Positions 27,514 to 35,637 of a stretch of 64,000 bases of DNA are shown here, piece by piece (positions within the stretch are counted from its first letter, which is position 1; each line of letters opens with the position of its first letter). The notes beneath the pieces are model-generated. The model saw only the letters and a list, made by a program, of their open reading frames with translations. It was not told the origin of the DNA and did no database searches. The stretch is from Streptococcus constellatus (GTDB taxonomy: Bacteria; Bacillota; Bacilli; Lactobacillales; Streptococcaceae), in contig NZ_CABHMZ010000011.1 of NCBI RefSeq assembly GCF_902167705.1, positions 46,061-110,060 of the forward strand, given 5' to 3'. A program made the position numbers and the translations under genes.

Positions 27514-28393
27514 CGTCAATTTCCCCACTTTCTGATTGTTCTGCAGCAACAGTCACCACTTGTTTGTTAGTTGCATTTTTATAGTTGACTGTTGCCAAGG
27601 CAAAGCCAATAATCGCAATCCCAATCATTGGTAGGCCTTCAAATTTTGCACCACCAAGAGCTGTAGCGATTTGTTTGACAGCTCCTGAAGCAGCTGCCAA
27701 TGTTGAAATATAGTCAAAAACAACTTTCAACATAGCTGTAATGGCAAAACCTAAACCAAGGTAATGGAGATTTTTCTTGACTGGAAGGTAACGAAGCAAA
27801 ATTGCAAAACCGACACCAGGAAGCATTTTACCTGCAAGAATCAATCCGTCTGCGATCCATTGTGCATTATTTGCAAGCCAGTCTGAGAAAGCTTTTACAG
27901 CGTCTCCACCGAGCCACAAAGCCAGAAATACTGGAAGGGCACGTGAAAGTCCCCATGGAATGGCACCTAGTAAGTAATTACGTTCAATGCCTTTGTAATC
28001 AAATTTTTCAACCGCTGCATCAATACGATGTGCAAAGTAAGTCGTAGAGAAACGTCCAAGAACGTCTGTATAAACCAGCAAAGCTGCTACTGGAACGGCA
28101 ATAGCTGAAATAGCGAGTTCTGATTTCATACCTGTTGCCACAGAGAATGCTGTTGCAAGAACCGCACCAGACGTTGCATCAATCCGAGAGGCACCACCAA
28201 ATGTACCAACCCCAAGTACAACGAGCTGGAGACTACCACCAATAAATAGACCAGTCTTTAAGTCTCCCATGACCAGACCAGTGATAAAACCTGCAAAAAC
28301 AGGTGAACCTGCTGATGTGTTAATCGTCAACTCATCCAAAATTTGATACGCTGAATACAGCGTCAGTAAGAGAATTTGCCACCATTGTATCAT
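27500..28393 (-). CDS. PTS mannose/fructose-family EIIC component
   Basis: 297-residue membrane permease subunit with about seven hydrophobic segments. Family features are SPVFAGFITGLVMGDLKTGLFIGGSLQLVVLGVGTFGGAS, in two parts near residues 31-70. The tail is acidic (ESGEIDDDEL). It partners EIID and EIIB. The pneumococcal counterpart of this cluster has been linked to galactose and GalNAc uptake; the sugar here is inferred from BgaC and AgaS. Confidence 0.9.
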   Translation of the reverse strand: MIQWWQILLLTLYSAYQILDELTINTSAGSPVFAGFITGLVMGDLKTGLFIGGSLQLVVLGVGTFGGASRIDATSGAVLATAFSVATGMKSELAISAIAVPVAALLVYTDVLGRFSTTYFAHRIDAAVEKFDYKGIERNYLLGAIPWGLSRALPVFLALWLGGDAVKAFSDWLANNAQWIADGLILAGKMLPGVGFAILLRYLPVKKNLHYLGLGFAITAMLKVVFDYISTLAAASGAVKQIATALGGAKFEGLPMIGIAIIGFALATVNYKNATNKQVVTVAAEQSESGEIDDDEL

Positions 28394-28411
28394 AACAATG
28401 ACCTCCTAAAT

Positions 28412-28888
28412 TTATTTCAATAATTTCATAAAGTCTTCAACTGGGTCGTTTGGAACCATTTGAGCCGTTAGAGTCACACCTTTTTCATGCAACTTGTTAA
28501 ATACTGCCACGTCTTCATCTACCACGTTAATTGAGCGTGTGATAGAACGCGTTTCAGGTGTCTGCGACATATTACCCACATTGAGCGTTTCAATTGGCAC
28601 GCCTGCTTCCACTAATTTCAAAAAGCGGTCTGGCTTTCTCGCAACAATGAGCAGGCGTTGGCTATCATATTTGCCGGCTAGAATATTTTCTGCCGCTTTT
28701 ACAACTGGTAAAACACTCAATTTCACACCAGCTGGTGTCGCCAATTTCAAGCCGCTTTTTTCAATAGCATTTTCTGCTACTTCATCATCTACGACCATGA
28801 TACGTGAGATATTTAATTTTGTAGTCCAAAGATTGGCTACTTGCCCATGGATCAAACGTCCATCAATCCGATTCCCTACAATTGTCAT
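28412..28888 (-). CDS. PTS mannose/fructose-family EIIB component
   Basis: 158-residue cytoplasmic EIIB, phosphorylated on His14 in the motif NRIDGRLIHGQVANLW. VVDDEVAEN and VPIETLNVGNMSQTP are further family segments. Its ATG overlaps the bgaC stop by four bases, so translation is probably coupled to the beta-galactosidase. Confidence 0.92.
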   Translation of the reverse strand: MTIVGNRIDGRLIHGQVANLWTTKLNISRIMVVDDEVAENAIEKSGLKLATPAGVKLSVLPVVKAAENILAGKYDSQRLLIVARKPDRFLKLVEAGVPIETLNVGNMSQTPETRSITRSINVVDEDVAVFNKLHEKGVTLTAQMVPNDPVEDFMKLLK

Positions 28889-30672
28889 AATTTTGCCCCC
28901 TTTATTGTTTTAAATGTAGGTTTGTGAACTAAATGAATGAATTCGCTGTATTTCCCTTCAGTTTCAAAAATAATAATACGATTTTTTCCGATAGTTAAGA
29001 GACTATGTGGAATATACAGCGATAAGGTCGGTCCGACATCCCAGAAGCGACCGATGTTGACACCATTGACAAAGACGATTCCTTTGCCAAAGTGGGTCAA
29101 ATCCAGATAAGTATCTTTAAGCGCTTTCAATTCAATATCAAACGCATAGAAAGCTGGCTGATTGCCATGCCATTCTTTCGTAAAATCAATTTTTTCTGGA
29201 TTTTTCAACTCTAATGGATACTGTTTCCAATGGAGCATAAAATGAAGATCTTTGCAGACTCCTGTTCGGATACCTTTATGCTGGCTTTCTGCCAAAAGTT
29301 TATGTCCGTAGTTGACACGCCCCATATTCTCCATTAAAATATCCAGCCGATGTGTTGACTGTTTCTTCTGCGAAACAAAGATGTCTTCACCAATTTCTGT
29401 CTGGTATTGAGTTGTGATACGGTTTCCATCTACAAAAAGTTGCATCCGATCACGCCCATCGATGACACGAATCCGTTCCTCGTCCGCATCCCATTCCGCT
29501 TCTGTACGATAGAGCAGATAGCCAACATTTCGTCCCAGCTCCTCCATGTTCATAGGGTACAGACTCTCAATTGGCTGCGCTACATCTTCTAAGGTTTCAA
29601 ATAAACTAACTTTCTCGCTGAGCGGAATATCCTTTAACTCAAACGATTCTTTTACCAAAGGTTCCATTTGTGGATACTCTGGATAATATTTTTTTAACAT
29701 TCGCTGAATAGCAAAGTATTTAGGTGTTGGGTTTCCTTGTTCATCGAGGAGAGCTTCATAATCATAAGATGTCACTTGTGGCAGGTCAATGTTTCCTCGC
29801 GCTGAACAGCCATTCATGAAACCAAAATTGGTTCCCCCGTGAAACATATAAAGATTGATACTGCCTTGTTGCAAAACTTCGTGAACCGCTTCCGCCAACT
29901 CTTCTGGATCTCGCGTGACAATTGGCTCCTTCCAACGATTGAACCAACCGTCCCAAAACTCCATACACATGAGTGGCCACTTCTTGCCATGCTCATCAAA
30001 GAATTCCTGCATCTGCGCGAAATTTTCTTTTGCTTTGGAGCCAAAGTTCCCCGTTACAAATACATTATCCTCAATAAGCGTTCCTGCCCGTAAGGTGCCT
30101 CGCCAGGGTCCGTCTGATGTAAAGAGTGGACACGTCACACCTCGCTCTAGCATCATATCTCGAACAGCTCTCAAGTATTCCTTATCTTCGCCATACGAGC
30201 CATATTCATTTTCTACTTGCATCATGAGGATATTGCCGCCATTTTCCAAAAGATGTGGGACTACGCGCGGAAGCAATTCATCAAAATAGCTAGCAACTGC
30301 GGCAAGATAAACTGGGTCAGAAGAACGAATTCTCATATCTTCTTCTAAAAGCCAAGCCGGCAAACCACCAAATTCCCATTCTGCACAGATATAAGGCGAC
30401 GGACGAAGAATAACATATAAGCCCAAATCCTGTGCAATTTGAAGAAATTTCTCCAAATCCAAGATCCCCCCAAAGCAAAACTGCCCTTTCTGAGGTTCAT
30501 GGACGTTCCAGGGAATGTAGGTTTCCACCGTATTAAAACCCAGAGTTTTCAAATTATAAAGCGAATGATACCAATCATCTGGCTGAATCCGAAAATAATG
30601 AATGGCACCAGACAATATTTTAAAAGGCTGTTGATTCAGATAAAATTCTTCTTTAATCTCAAATCTTGCCAA
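28885..30672 (-). CDS. bgaC: GH35 beta-galactosidase
   Basis: 595-residue GH35 enzyme, likely surface-exposed but without a classical signal peptide, releasing beta-1,3-linked galactose from host glycans in pneumococcus. The acid/base glutamate is in MMQVENEYGSYG (about 155) and the nucleophile in MCMEFWDGWFNRW (about 232). The start is TTG at 30672: AAGGA lies six bases upstream and the frame then begins LARFEIKEEFYL, matching the known BgaC start and its 595-residue length. An in-frame ATG at 30690 lies before that ribosome site. First gene of the operon. Confidence 0.94.
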   Translation of the reverse strand: MARFEIKEEFYLNQQPFKILSGAIHYFRIQPDDWYHSLYNLKTLGFNTVETYIPWNVHEPQKGQFCFGGILDLEKFLQIAQDLGLYVILRPSPYICAEWEFGGLPAWLLEEDMRIRSSDPVYLAAVASYFDELLPRVVPHLLENGGNILMMQVENEYGSYGEDKEYLRAVRDMMLERGVTCPLFTSDGPWRGTLRAGTLIEDNVFVTGNFGSKAKENFAQMQEFFDEHGKKWPLMCMEFWDGWFNRWKEPIVTRDPEELAEAVHEVLQQGSINLYMFHGGTNFGFMNGCSARGNIDLPQVTSYDYEALLDEQGNPTPKYFAIQRMLKKYYPEYPQMEPLVKESFELKDIPLSEKVSLFETLEDVAQPIESLYPMNMEELGRNVGYLLYRTEAEWDADEERIRVIDGRDRMQLFVDGNRITTQYQTEIGEDIFVSQKKQSTHRLDILMENMGRVNYGHKLLAESQHKGIRTGVCKDLHFMLHWKQYPLELKNPEKIDFTKEWHGNQPAFYAFDIELKALKDTYLDLTHFGKGIVFVNGVNIGRFWDVGPTLSLYIPHSLLTIGKNRIIIFETEGKYSEFIHLVHKPTFKTIKGAKL

Positions 30673-30722
30673 ACCATTTCCTTCTTTCACATAATAATTT
30701 TTTATAATCGGTTACATGGGTT

Positions 30723-30751
30723 AATATAATATATTTTGCATGAAATGTCAA
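30723..30751 (-). promoter_or_regulatory. Promoter of the bgaC-PTS-agaS-lacD-galM operon
   Basis: TTGACA (30751-30746), a 17-base spacer and TATATT (30728-30723). The GntR-type regulator is read divergently about 80 bases away. An imperfect inverted repeat (TTTAACCAT near 30765, ATGGTAAA near 30788) could be its operator. Confidence 0.75.
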
Positions 30752-30833
30752 TAGTTTTTTTAAAATTTAACCATTTTCTTAAAATTTATGGTAAAATTCT
30801 TTATGAGAGGGAAGTGAAAGAGAGGTGAACAAC

Positions 30834-31550
30834 ATGGCAATCCCTAAGTACCAATATATAAAAGATGAACTCAAAAGCAAAATTATCTCAGGTCAATTTG
30901 AAAATGGAGATAAATTTTATACAGAAGCTGAACTAATCACAATGTACGATGTCAGTTCTATTACCGTTGTCAGAGCTCTAAACGAGCTAGCAAAAGATGG
31001 GTACATTATCCGCCAACAAGGAAAAGGAACATTTGTGTCACGCGCCCGCAAACACAAACTCGTTGAATTTTCTGATGTTGAGATATTTCCTACTCAAAAT
31101 GATCACGTGACCGTTTTATCGATCGAACGCGGAAATGATTTAAAATTTCTTGACAAGTTAGATTTAAAAGGACATCAATTTTACTATAAAATCGAAAGAC
31201 TCCGTAAAGCGAAAGATACTCCTTATATCTATCATCAATCTTATATTCCAGAGCAATATATCAATGCCAATTATCCAAATCTTGAATATTACAGCTCTAT
31301 CTACAACCGCTTCAAACAAGACTATCATATCCACATGAATGATGAGCACTTTGAAGAAAACAATGAAATAAACTTCCCGACACCAGAAGCTGTTGCAACA
31401 TTACTGGACATTGACACAAACTTCCCAACGGTCTTCCAAGTAAAAACAACACAGTTAGAAAGCACGGGGCAAATTTTAGAGTATAGCGAAGCCTACAAAC
31501 GCGGCGATTTCTTTAAAATCAAGTTTGTGTCACGCAGTGGAAATCACTAA
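30834..31550 (+). CDS. GntR-family (HutC/UTRA) regulator of the bgaC locus
   Basis: 238 residues. Residues 5-70 are a GntR winged helix (YQYIKDELKSKIISGQFENGDKF split by ALNELAKDGYIIRQQGKGTFV). Residues 85-235 form a UTRA ligand domain (YYKIERLRKAKDTPYIYHQSYIP, LEYSEAYKRGDFFKIKF). The ATG at 30834 has GAGGTG six bases upstream; a GTG at 30825 lies inside that site. It is divergent from bgaC, as BgaR is in pneumococcus, and probably represses the operon until a sugar phosphate binds. Confidence 0.88.
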   Translation: MAIPKYQYIKDELKSKIISGQFENGDKFYTEAELITMYDVSSITVVRALNELAKDGYIIRQQGKGTFVSRARKHKLVEFSDVEIFPTQNDHVTVLSIERGNDLKFLDKLDLKGHQFYYKIERLRKAKDTPYIYHQSYIPEQYINANYPNLEYYSSIYNRFKQDYHIHMNDEHFEENNEINFPTPEAVATLLDIDTNFPTVFQVKTTQLESTGQILEYSEAYKRGDFFKIKFVSRSGNH

Positions 31551-31561
31551 TTATTTTTACG

Positions 31562-31592
31562 AAAAGAACATCTGAATGTCAGTTGTTCTTTT
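31562..31592 (+). terminator. Terminator of the GntR regulator gene
   Basis: AAAAGAACA at 31562-31570 pairs with TGTTCTTTT at 31584-31592, continuing into a T-run. Confidence 0.85.
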
Positions 31593-31692
31593 TTTATATC
31601 TTGACATCATTATAACCTATCTAGACCAATTTGAAAAGAATTTTGCTTTGTTTTTTATTTGTCAACTTTTTTATCATTGTTATGAAAAAAAT

Positions 31693-31710
31693 AAGATGTG
31701 CTGTCATCTT
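31693..31710. terminator. Terminator of the thioredoxin-like gene
   Basis: AAGATG at 31693-31698 and CATCTT at 31705-31710. The minus strand continues with ATTTTTTTC. Confidence 0.65.
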
Positions 31711-31719
31711 GTTTTTCTC

Positions 31720-32157
31720 TTATTTATTAAAATCCTCAATTTCTTTAGTAGTCATATTTGCCTTGATTTGCAGTACTTTTTCTTCTGTAAAACCAGTAAA
31801 TTTCCCAAAATAAGGAACAAATTTGATCTTATATGCCTCACGAAAAGCAACTAACTCTGGTGTCTTTTTCTCACTATCTAAATAATAAAAAGATTTTGTT
31901 TTGGCTCGTTGCAGTTGTTTCACAAATCGCCTACAGTGTGGACAAGTTCCTCGCCCAATGTAGAGATAAAAATTTTCACTCTGAGCCTGCTTTTCTTTGA
32001 GTTCAGGCACAGTTATCTGATGAAATTTCGCTACAATAGTTTGATACTCTTTTTGTTCATCTATTCGCTCAGCTGGATCTAGCAAAACTGAATGACAAAC
32101 AACTATTCCAAAGATCAAAAACACTCCAAGTAATTTCAGCCAATGCTTCTTTGTCAT
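31720..32157 (-). CDS. Membrane-anchored thioredoxin-like protein (PedC/BrcD-like)
   Basis: 145 residues with an N-terminal membrane anchor (LLGVFLIFGIVVCHSVLL, about 8-25) and an extracellular thioredoxin-like domain. The redox motif is GTCPHCRRF (Cys-x-x-Cys near residue 70). The end has the cis-proline segment FVPYFGKFTG. Similar small proteins accompany bacteriocin loci and assist disulfide formation, but no bacteriocin gene is nearby. The ATG at 32157 follows GAGG by six bases; an upstream GTG lacks support. It is a single gene between two terminators. Confidence 0.78.
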   Translation of the reverse strand: MTKKHWLKLLGVFLIFGIVVCHSVLLDPAERIDEQKEYQTIVAKFHQITVPELKEKQAQSENFYLYIGRGTCPHCRRFVKQLQRAKTKSFYYLDSEKKTPELVAFREAYKIKFVPYFGKFTGFTEEKVLQIKANMTTKEIEDFNK

Positions 32158-32223
32158 TTCTATCCTCACTATTCTATATAGCTATTATAAAAAATTCAGA
32201 CAAGAAGCACAAGAAGAGACAGC

Positions 32224-32247
32224 AAAAGTAGGCCGAAACCTACTTTT
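32224..32247 (-). terminator. Terminator of the glpF-dha operon
   Basis: AAAAGTAGG at 32224-32232 pairs with CCTACTTTT at 32239-32247, just after the glpF stop on the minus strand. Confidence 0.8.
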
Positions 32248-32256
32248 TGACTGCTT

Positions 32257-32970
32257 TTAAATGATACCCAAAATCATATTGTATAGCAAAGCCCCTACAA
32301 CACCACCAACGATTGGTCCTAGAACTGGGATCCAAGCATAGGACCAGTCAGAATCTCCTTTATTTGCGATTGGTAAAATAGCATGCATGATACGCGGTCC
32401 CAAATCCCGTGCAGGATTGATCGCATAGCCTGTCGTTGGTCCAAGCGAGAAACCGACTGCAAAAATAACCGTTCCTACGATGATTGGACCCAAACCAGCA
32501 GCAACTTTATTCAGTCCAATTGCCATAATCGTGATGACGAGAACAGCTGTTCCCAATACTTCACCTAAAAAGTTGGAAGCTGTATGACGAATGGCTGGTT
32601 CAGTTGAAAAGCTAGCTAAAATCAAGCCTGAATCTTTCGTTTCAGCCCAATGTGGGTAGTAATGAAGCCATAGAACAAAAGCTGCAGCCATTGCACCCAG
32701 CATTTGTGCAATAATGAAAGGAAAGACTTGTCCCCAACTAATCGCTCCAATAGAAGCCATTGCGAATGTGACCGCTGGATTCAAGTGAGCTGGACTGAAA
32801 AATCCGGACACATAAACCGCTACTGTACAAGCAATCCCCCAGCCTAAAACGATAGAAACCCAGCCGGTTCCTTCCTCCTTCGTCTTGCTCAAAACATTCC
32901 CAGCAACAACTCCGTCACCAAGCAATACTAGGATAAAGGTTCCTAAAAATTCACCGAGATACTGAATCAT
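32257..32970 (-). CDS. glpF: Glycerol uptake facilitator / aquaglyceroporin
   Basis: 237-residue MIP-family channel with six transmembrane segments and both NPA half-helices, HLNPAVTFAMAS (about 66) and YAINPARDLGPR (about 187). The Asp after NPAR marks the glycerol-conducting type rather than a strict water channel. The ATG at 32970 follows AAGGAGGT; the frame also opens from a TTG two codons earlier. It is the last gene of dhaK-dhaL-dhaM-glpF, so it probably admits glycerol or dihydroxyacetone. Confidence 0.92.
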   Translation of the reverse strand: MIQYLGEFLGTFILVLLGDGVVAGNVLSKTKEEGTGWVSIVLGWGIACTVAVYVSGFFSPAHLNPAVTFAMASIGAISWGQVFPFIIAQMLGAMAAAFVLWLHYYPHWAETKDSGLILASFSTEPAIRHTASNFLGEVLGTAVLVITIMAIGLNKVAAGLGPIIVGTVIFAVGFSLGPTTGYAINPARDLGPRIMHAILPIANKGDSDWSYAWIPVLGPIVGGVVGALLYNMILGII

Positions 32971-32982
32971 AATCAACCTCCT

Positions 32983-33357
32983 TTATTTCTTAATTTCCAA
33001 TTCTTTCAATTGTTCTTGGATGCTTGCCAAATCTGCACCAGCTTGCAAGAGAGCAGCTGCAGTATAAGCCCCTTCAACAATGGGAACATTGTTGATGATG
33101 ATGTCCTTATCTGAAAAATCTGCTACTAGCTCCAGATTCATGCGAGCCGATCCAAGATCAAAGAACGCTAAAATCTTCTCCGCTTTGTTGGCTTCCACAA
33201 TCGTTTGGACTTGTTCAAAACTCGTACCAATACCACCGTCTTCTGTCCCACCTACATAGGTCAGCAAGACATCTTTGGCGACTTCTGAAATCAAATCCAC
33301 AACGCCTTGAGCGATCCATTTTGAATGAGAAACGATGACAATCCCAACCTCTGTCAT
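32983..33357 (-). CDS. dhaM: Dihydroxyacetone kinase phosphotransfer subunit
   Basis: 124-residue single-domain DhaM of the mannose-type EIIA fold. The phosphorylated histidine is His10 in VIVSHSKWIAQGV. TYVGGTEDGGIGTSF and ILAFFDLGSARMNLE are further family motifs. It takes phosphate from HPr and recharges the ADP bound to DhaL. Its ATG overlaps the dhaL stop by four bases. Confidence 0.93.
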   Translation of the reverse strand: MTEVGIVIVSHSKWIAQGVVDLISEVAKDVLLTYVGGTEDGGIGTSFEQVQTIVEANKAEKILAFFDLGSARMNLELVADFSDKDIIINNVPIVEGAYTAAALLQAGADLASIQEQLKELEIKK

Positions 33358-33935
33358 GCCAGTCCCTCCGCTTCTAGCAAGGCTTCAAAAAGCAAGCCTG
33401 ACGAATACGAACCTGGGTCAATATGTCCGATAGAACGCTCTCCGACATAAGAAGCCCGACCTTTCGTTGCTTTCATATCTTTGGTTGCTTCAACTAAAGT
33501 ATGAATGTTTTCTTTGGTTAATTCTCCTTTTTGAAGTGCTTCTACCACACCAGACCAGACATCTACCATGGTTTTTTCGCCCGAAACAGCCTTACCACGC
33601 TTTTGAATCATGTCAAGTCCTGCTTGAACAGCATCTGCCAAGCTAGCAGCTTCTTTTTCAGCCTTCATTATTCCCATGAAAGCTGAGCCGTAAAGAGGTC
33701 CAGAAGCCCCACCGACCTTGCTGAGCAATTGCATCGAGACAACTTGAAAGACTTCTGCTGAATTGGCAAAATCTTTTCCTTCCAGATTTTCAACAACAGC
33801 TGCCATGCCACGCGCCATATTTCCTCCGTGGTCCCCGTCACCAATGGGTGTGTCTAACTCTGACAGGTAGTCTTTGTTGGCTTGAATTTTTTTATTAAAG
33901 AGAAGCATCCATTTCTTTGTTAATGCTACATCCAT
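33354..33935 (-). CDS. dhaL: Dihydroxyacetone kinase ADP-binding subunit
   Basis: 193-residue helical-barrel subunit that holds ADP and two Mg ions. The metal-binding aspartates are in DTPIGDGDHGGNMARGM (about 30-46). The nucleotide cap shows SKVGGASGPLYGSAF and the end RASYVGERSIGHIDPGS. I use the ATG at 33935, which has a GGAGGT site; the longer frame reads back into dhaK. Confidence 0.94.
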   Translation of the reverse strand: MDVALTKKWMLLFNKKIQANKDYLSELDTPIGDGDHGGNMARGMAAVVENLEGKDFANSAEVFQVVSMQLLSKVGGASGPLYGSAFMGIMKAEKEAASLADAVQAGLDMIQKRGKAVSGEKTMVDVWSGVVEALQKGELTKENIHTLVEATKDMKATKGRASYVGERSIGHIDPGSYSSGLLFEALLEAEGLA

Positions 33936-33945
33936 ATTGTACCTC

Positions 33946-34935
33946 CTACCAAGCAATCGTTGCAACAGGACTGTTCAAAGCTTCTAGCCAGTCTTCACGT
34001 TCCAATTTGATAAAGGTCAGAGAAATGCCTGCCATGTCAATAGATGTCATGTAGTTTCCTAATTTCTTGTAAACAACTTCCAAACCTGCTGCTGCAAGGA
34101 TTCCAGCCACATCGTTGGCAAAGACGTACTGCTCCATGAGCGGTGTTGCCCCCATACCATTGATAAGGATTCCGATTTTATCTCCTGCCTTGAGTTCAAA
34201 AGAGTCTTTCAATTTTGCCGCTAATTCTTGTGCCAAGTCTTTAGACGGCTGCATTTGTTCTTTGCGATAGCCGGGCTCTCCATGAATGCCGATTCCAAAT
34301 TCAATTTCATCATCAGCAAGCACAAAGCCGGGTTTTCCTACTTCAGGAACGGTTGCCCCACTGAGAGCCAGCCCAACCGTATGAATCTGAGGAACCAACT
34401 CGTCAGCTAACGCCTTGATTTCACTCAGTGATTTTCCAGCACGCGCAGCATTTCCCAAAATCTTATGAACCAAAATGGTACCAGCAACTCCACGACGACC
34501 TTGCGTGTAAAGGCTGTCTTCAACGGCAATATCGTCATCGACAACAACACTTGCCACCTCAATTCCTTCCATTTCTGCCATATCCTGCGCCATTTCAAAG
34601 TTCATGATGTCGCCAGAATAATTCTTGATAACCATGAACACACCTGCGCCCTCGTCTGCTTCTTTGATTGCCTGCAAGACTTGGTCAGGAGTTGGGGAAG
34701 TAAAGACCGCTCCGCAAATCGCAGCTGACAACATACCGTCGCCCACATAGCCAGCATGAGCGGGCTCATGACCGCTACCGCCACCTGAAATAATCGCTAC
34801 CTTGCCAGATTTTTCGCTATTTCGAGCAATGATGTCAAATCCTTCTACACGATGCACCAAATCACTGTGGATATAAGCCAGACCGTCTAGCATTTCGTCC
34901 ACAACAGCTGTTGGTTGATTGATAATTTTTTTCAT
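33946..34935 (-). CDS. dhaK: Dihydroxyacetone kinase substrate-binding subunit
   Basis: 329 residues binding dihydroxyacetone covalently through a histidine, here in the segment IEFGIGIHGEPGYRKEQ (about 215). The N-terminal SGGGSGHEPAHAGYVGDGML and NYSGDIMNFEMAQDMAE contain phosphate-site residues. It forms glycolytic dihydroxyacetone phosphate with DhaL and DhaM. The ATG at 34935 has an AAGGAGA site. Divergent from its activator genes dhaS-dhaQ. Confidence 0.95.
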   Translation of the reverse strand: MKKIINQPTAVVDEMLDGLAYIHSDLVHRVEGFDIIARNSEKSGKVAIISGGGSGHEPAHAGYVGDGMLSAAICGAVFTSPTPDQVLQAIKEADEGAGVFMVIKNYSGDIMNFEMAQDMAEMEGIEVASVVVDDDIAVEDSLYTQGRRGVAGTILVHKILGNAARAGKSLSEIKALADELVPQIHTVGLALSGATVPEVGKPGFVLADDEIEFGIGIHGEPGYRKEQMQPSKDLAQELAAKLKDSFELKAGDKIGILINGMGATPLMEQYVFANDVAGILAAAGLEVVYKKLGNYMTSIDMAGISLTFIKLEREDWLEALNSPVATIAW

Positions 34936-34968
34936 GAGTTTCTCCTTTGCTTTATTTTTCTTATTTTT

Positions 34969-35020
34969 ATTGTAGAATTCTTTGCTCCATTTTGGAACGG
35001 ACAAAATCAAAAATCTGTCC
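34969..35020 (-). promoter_or_regulatory. DhaS operator and dhaK promoter
   Basis: A 22-base operator at 34999-35020 has GGACA at one end and TGTCC at the other, separated by 12 AT-rich bases. It follows the DhaS site known from Lactococcus lactis (GGACACAT-N6-ATTTGTCC). It lies just upstream of a weak -35 (TTCCAA, 34997-34992) and a TACAAT -10 (34974-34969), the position expected for an activator. Confidence 0.8.
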
Positions 35021-35091
35021 CTCTTTTTAGTTTTCCTATTGCAGCATTCATGATAAACTAAGAATAGAACTAAAAAGACTGAGGAGGGAAG

Positions 35092-35628
35092 ATGGCAACA
35101 TCCTTAATCACGAAAAAAAGGATTGCCAAATCCTTTAAAAAATTACTGACCGAACAAGCTTTTGAAAAAATCTCTGTTCGGCAAATTATGGAAGACGCCG
35201 GTATTCGCAGGCAAACGTTTTACAATCATTTTCTGGATAAGTACGAATTATTAGAATGGATTTTTCAGACGGAGTTGCGAGAGCAAGTCACAGATAATCT
35301 GGAATATATCTCTGGCTATCAGCTGCTGCAAGAATTGCTGCACTATTTTAGCGTCAATAAGAGTTTTTATGCACAATTATTTGATATTGTTGATCAAAAT
35401 GACTTTTCTTCTTATTTTCAAACCTACTGTCAACAGCTTGTAGCCAAACTCGTCAGAGAATATCATTCCCGCCCTTTCCATTCTGAAATGGAGTATCATT
35501 TTTTCATTCATTATCACAGTCAAGCGCTTGCAAATGCCATCAAACATCTGCTGGATTTATCTGAGCAAGATTACCAGCAACAGGCGCAACTCTTGACACG
35601 ACTAATCAAAACAGCTATAGAAAATTAA
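35092..35628 (+). CDS. dhaS: TetR-type activator DhaS
   Basis: 178 residues. Residues 1-55 form a TetR helix-turn-helix (KKRIAKSFKKLLTEQAFEKISVRQIMEDAG, in two parts, then IRRQTFYNHFLDKYELL). The C-terminal domain is helical and of the DhaS type. Unlike most TetR proteins, DhaS activates transcription, together with DhaQ and dihydroxyacetone. It is ten bases before dhaQ and divergent from dhaK, with the operator between. Confidence 0.9.
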   Translation: MATSLITKKRIAKSFKKLLTEQAFEKISVRQIMEDAGIRRQTFYNHFLDKYELLEWIFQTELREQVTDNLEYISGYQLLQELLHYFSVNKSFYAQLFDIVDQNDFSSYFQTYCQQLVAKLVREYHSRPFHSEMEYHFFIHYHSQALANAIKHLLDLSEQDYQQQAQLLTRLIKTAIEN

Positions 35629-35637
35629 GGCAAGTAT

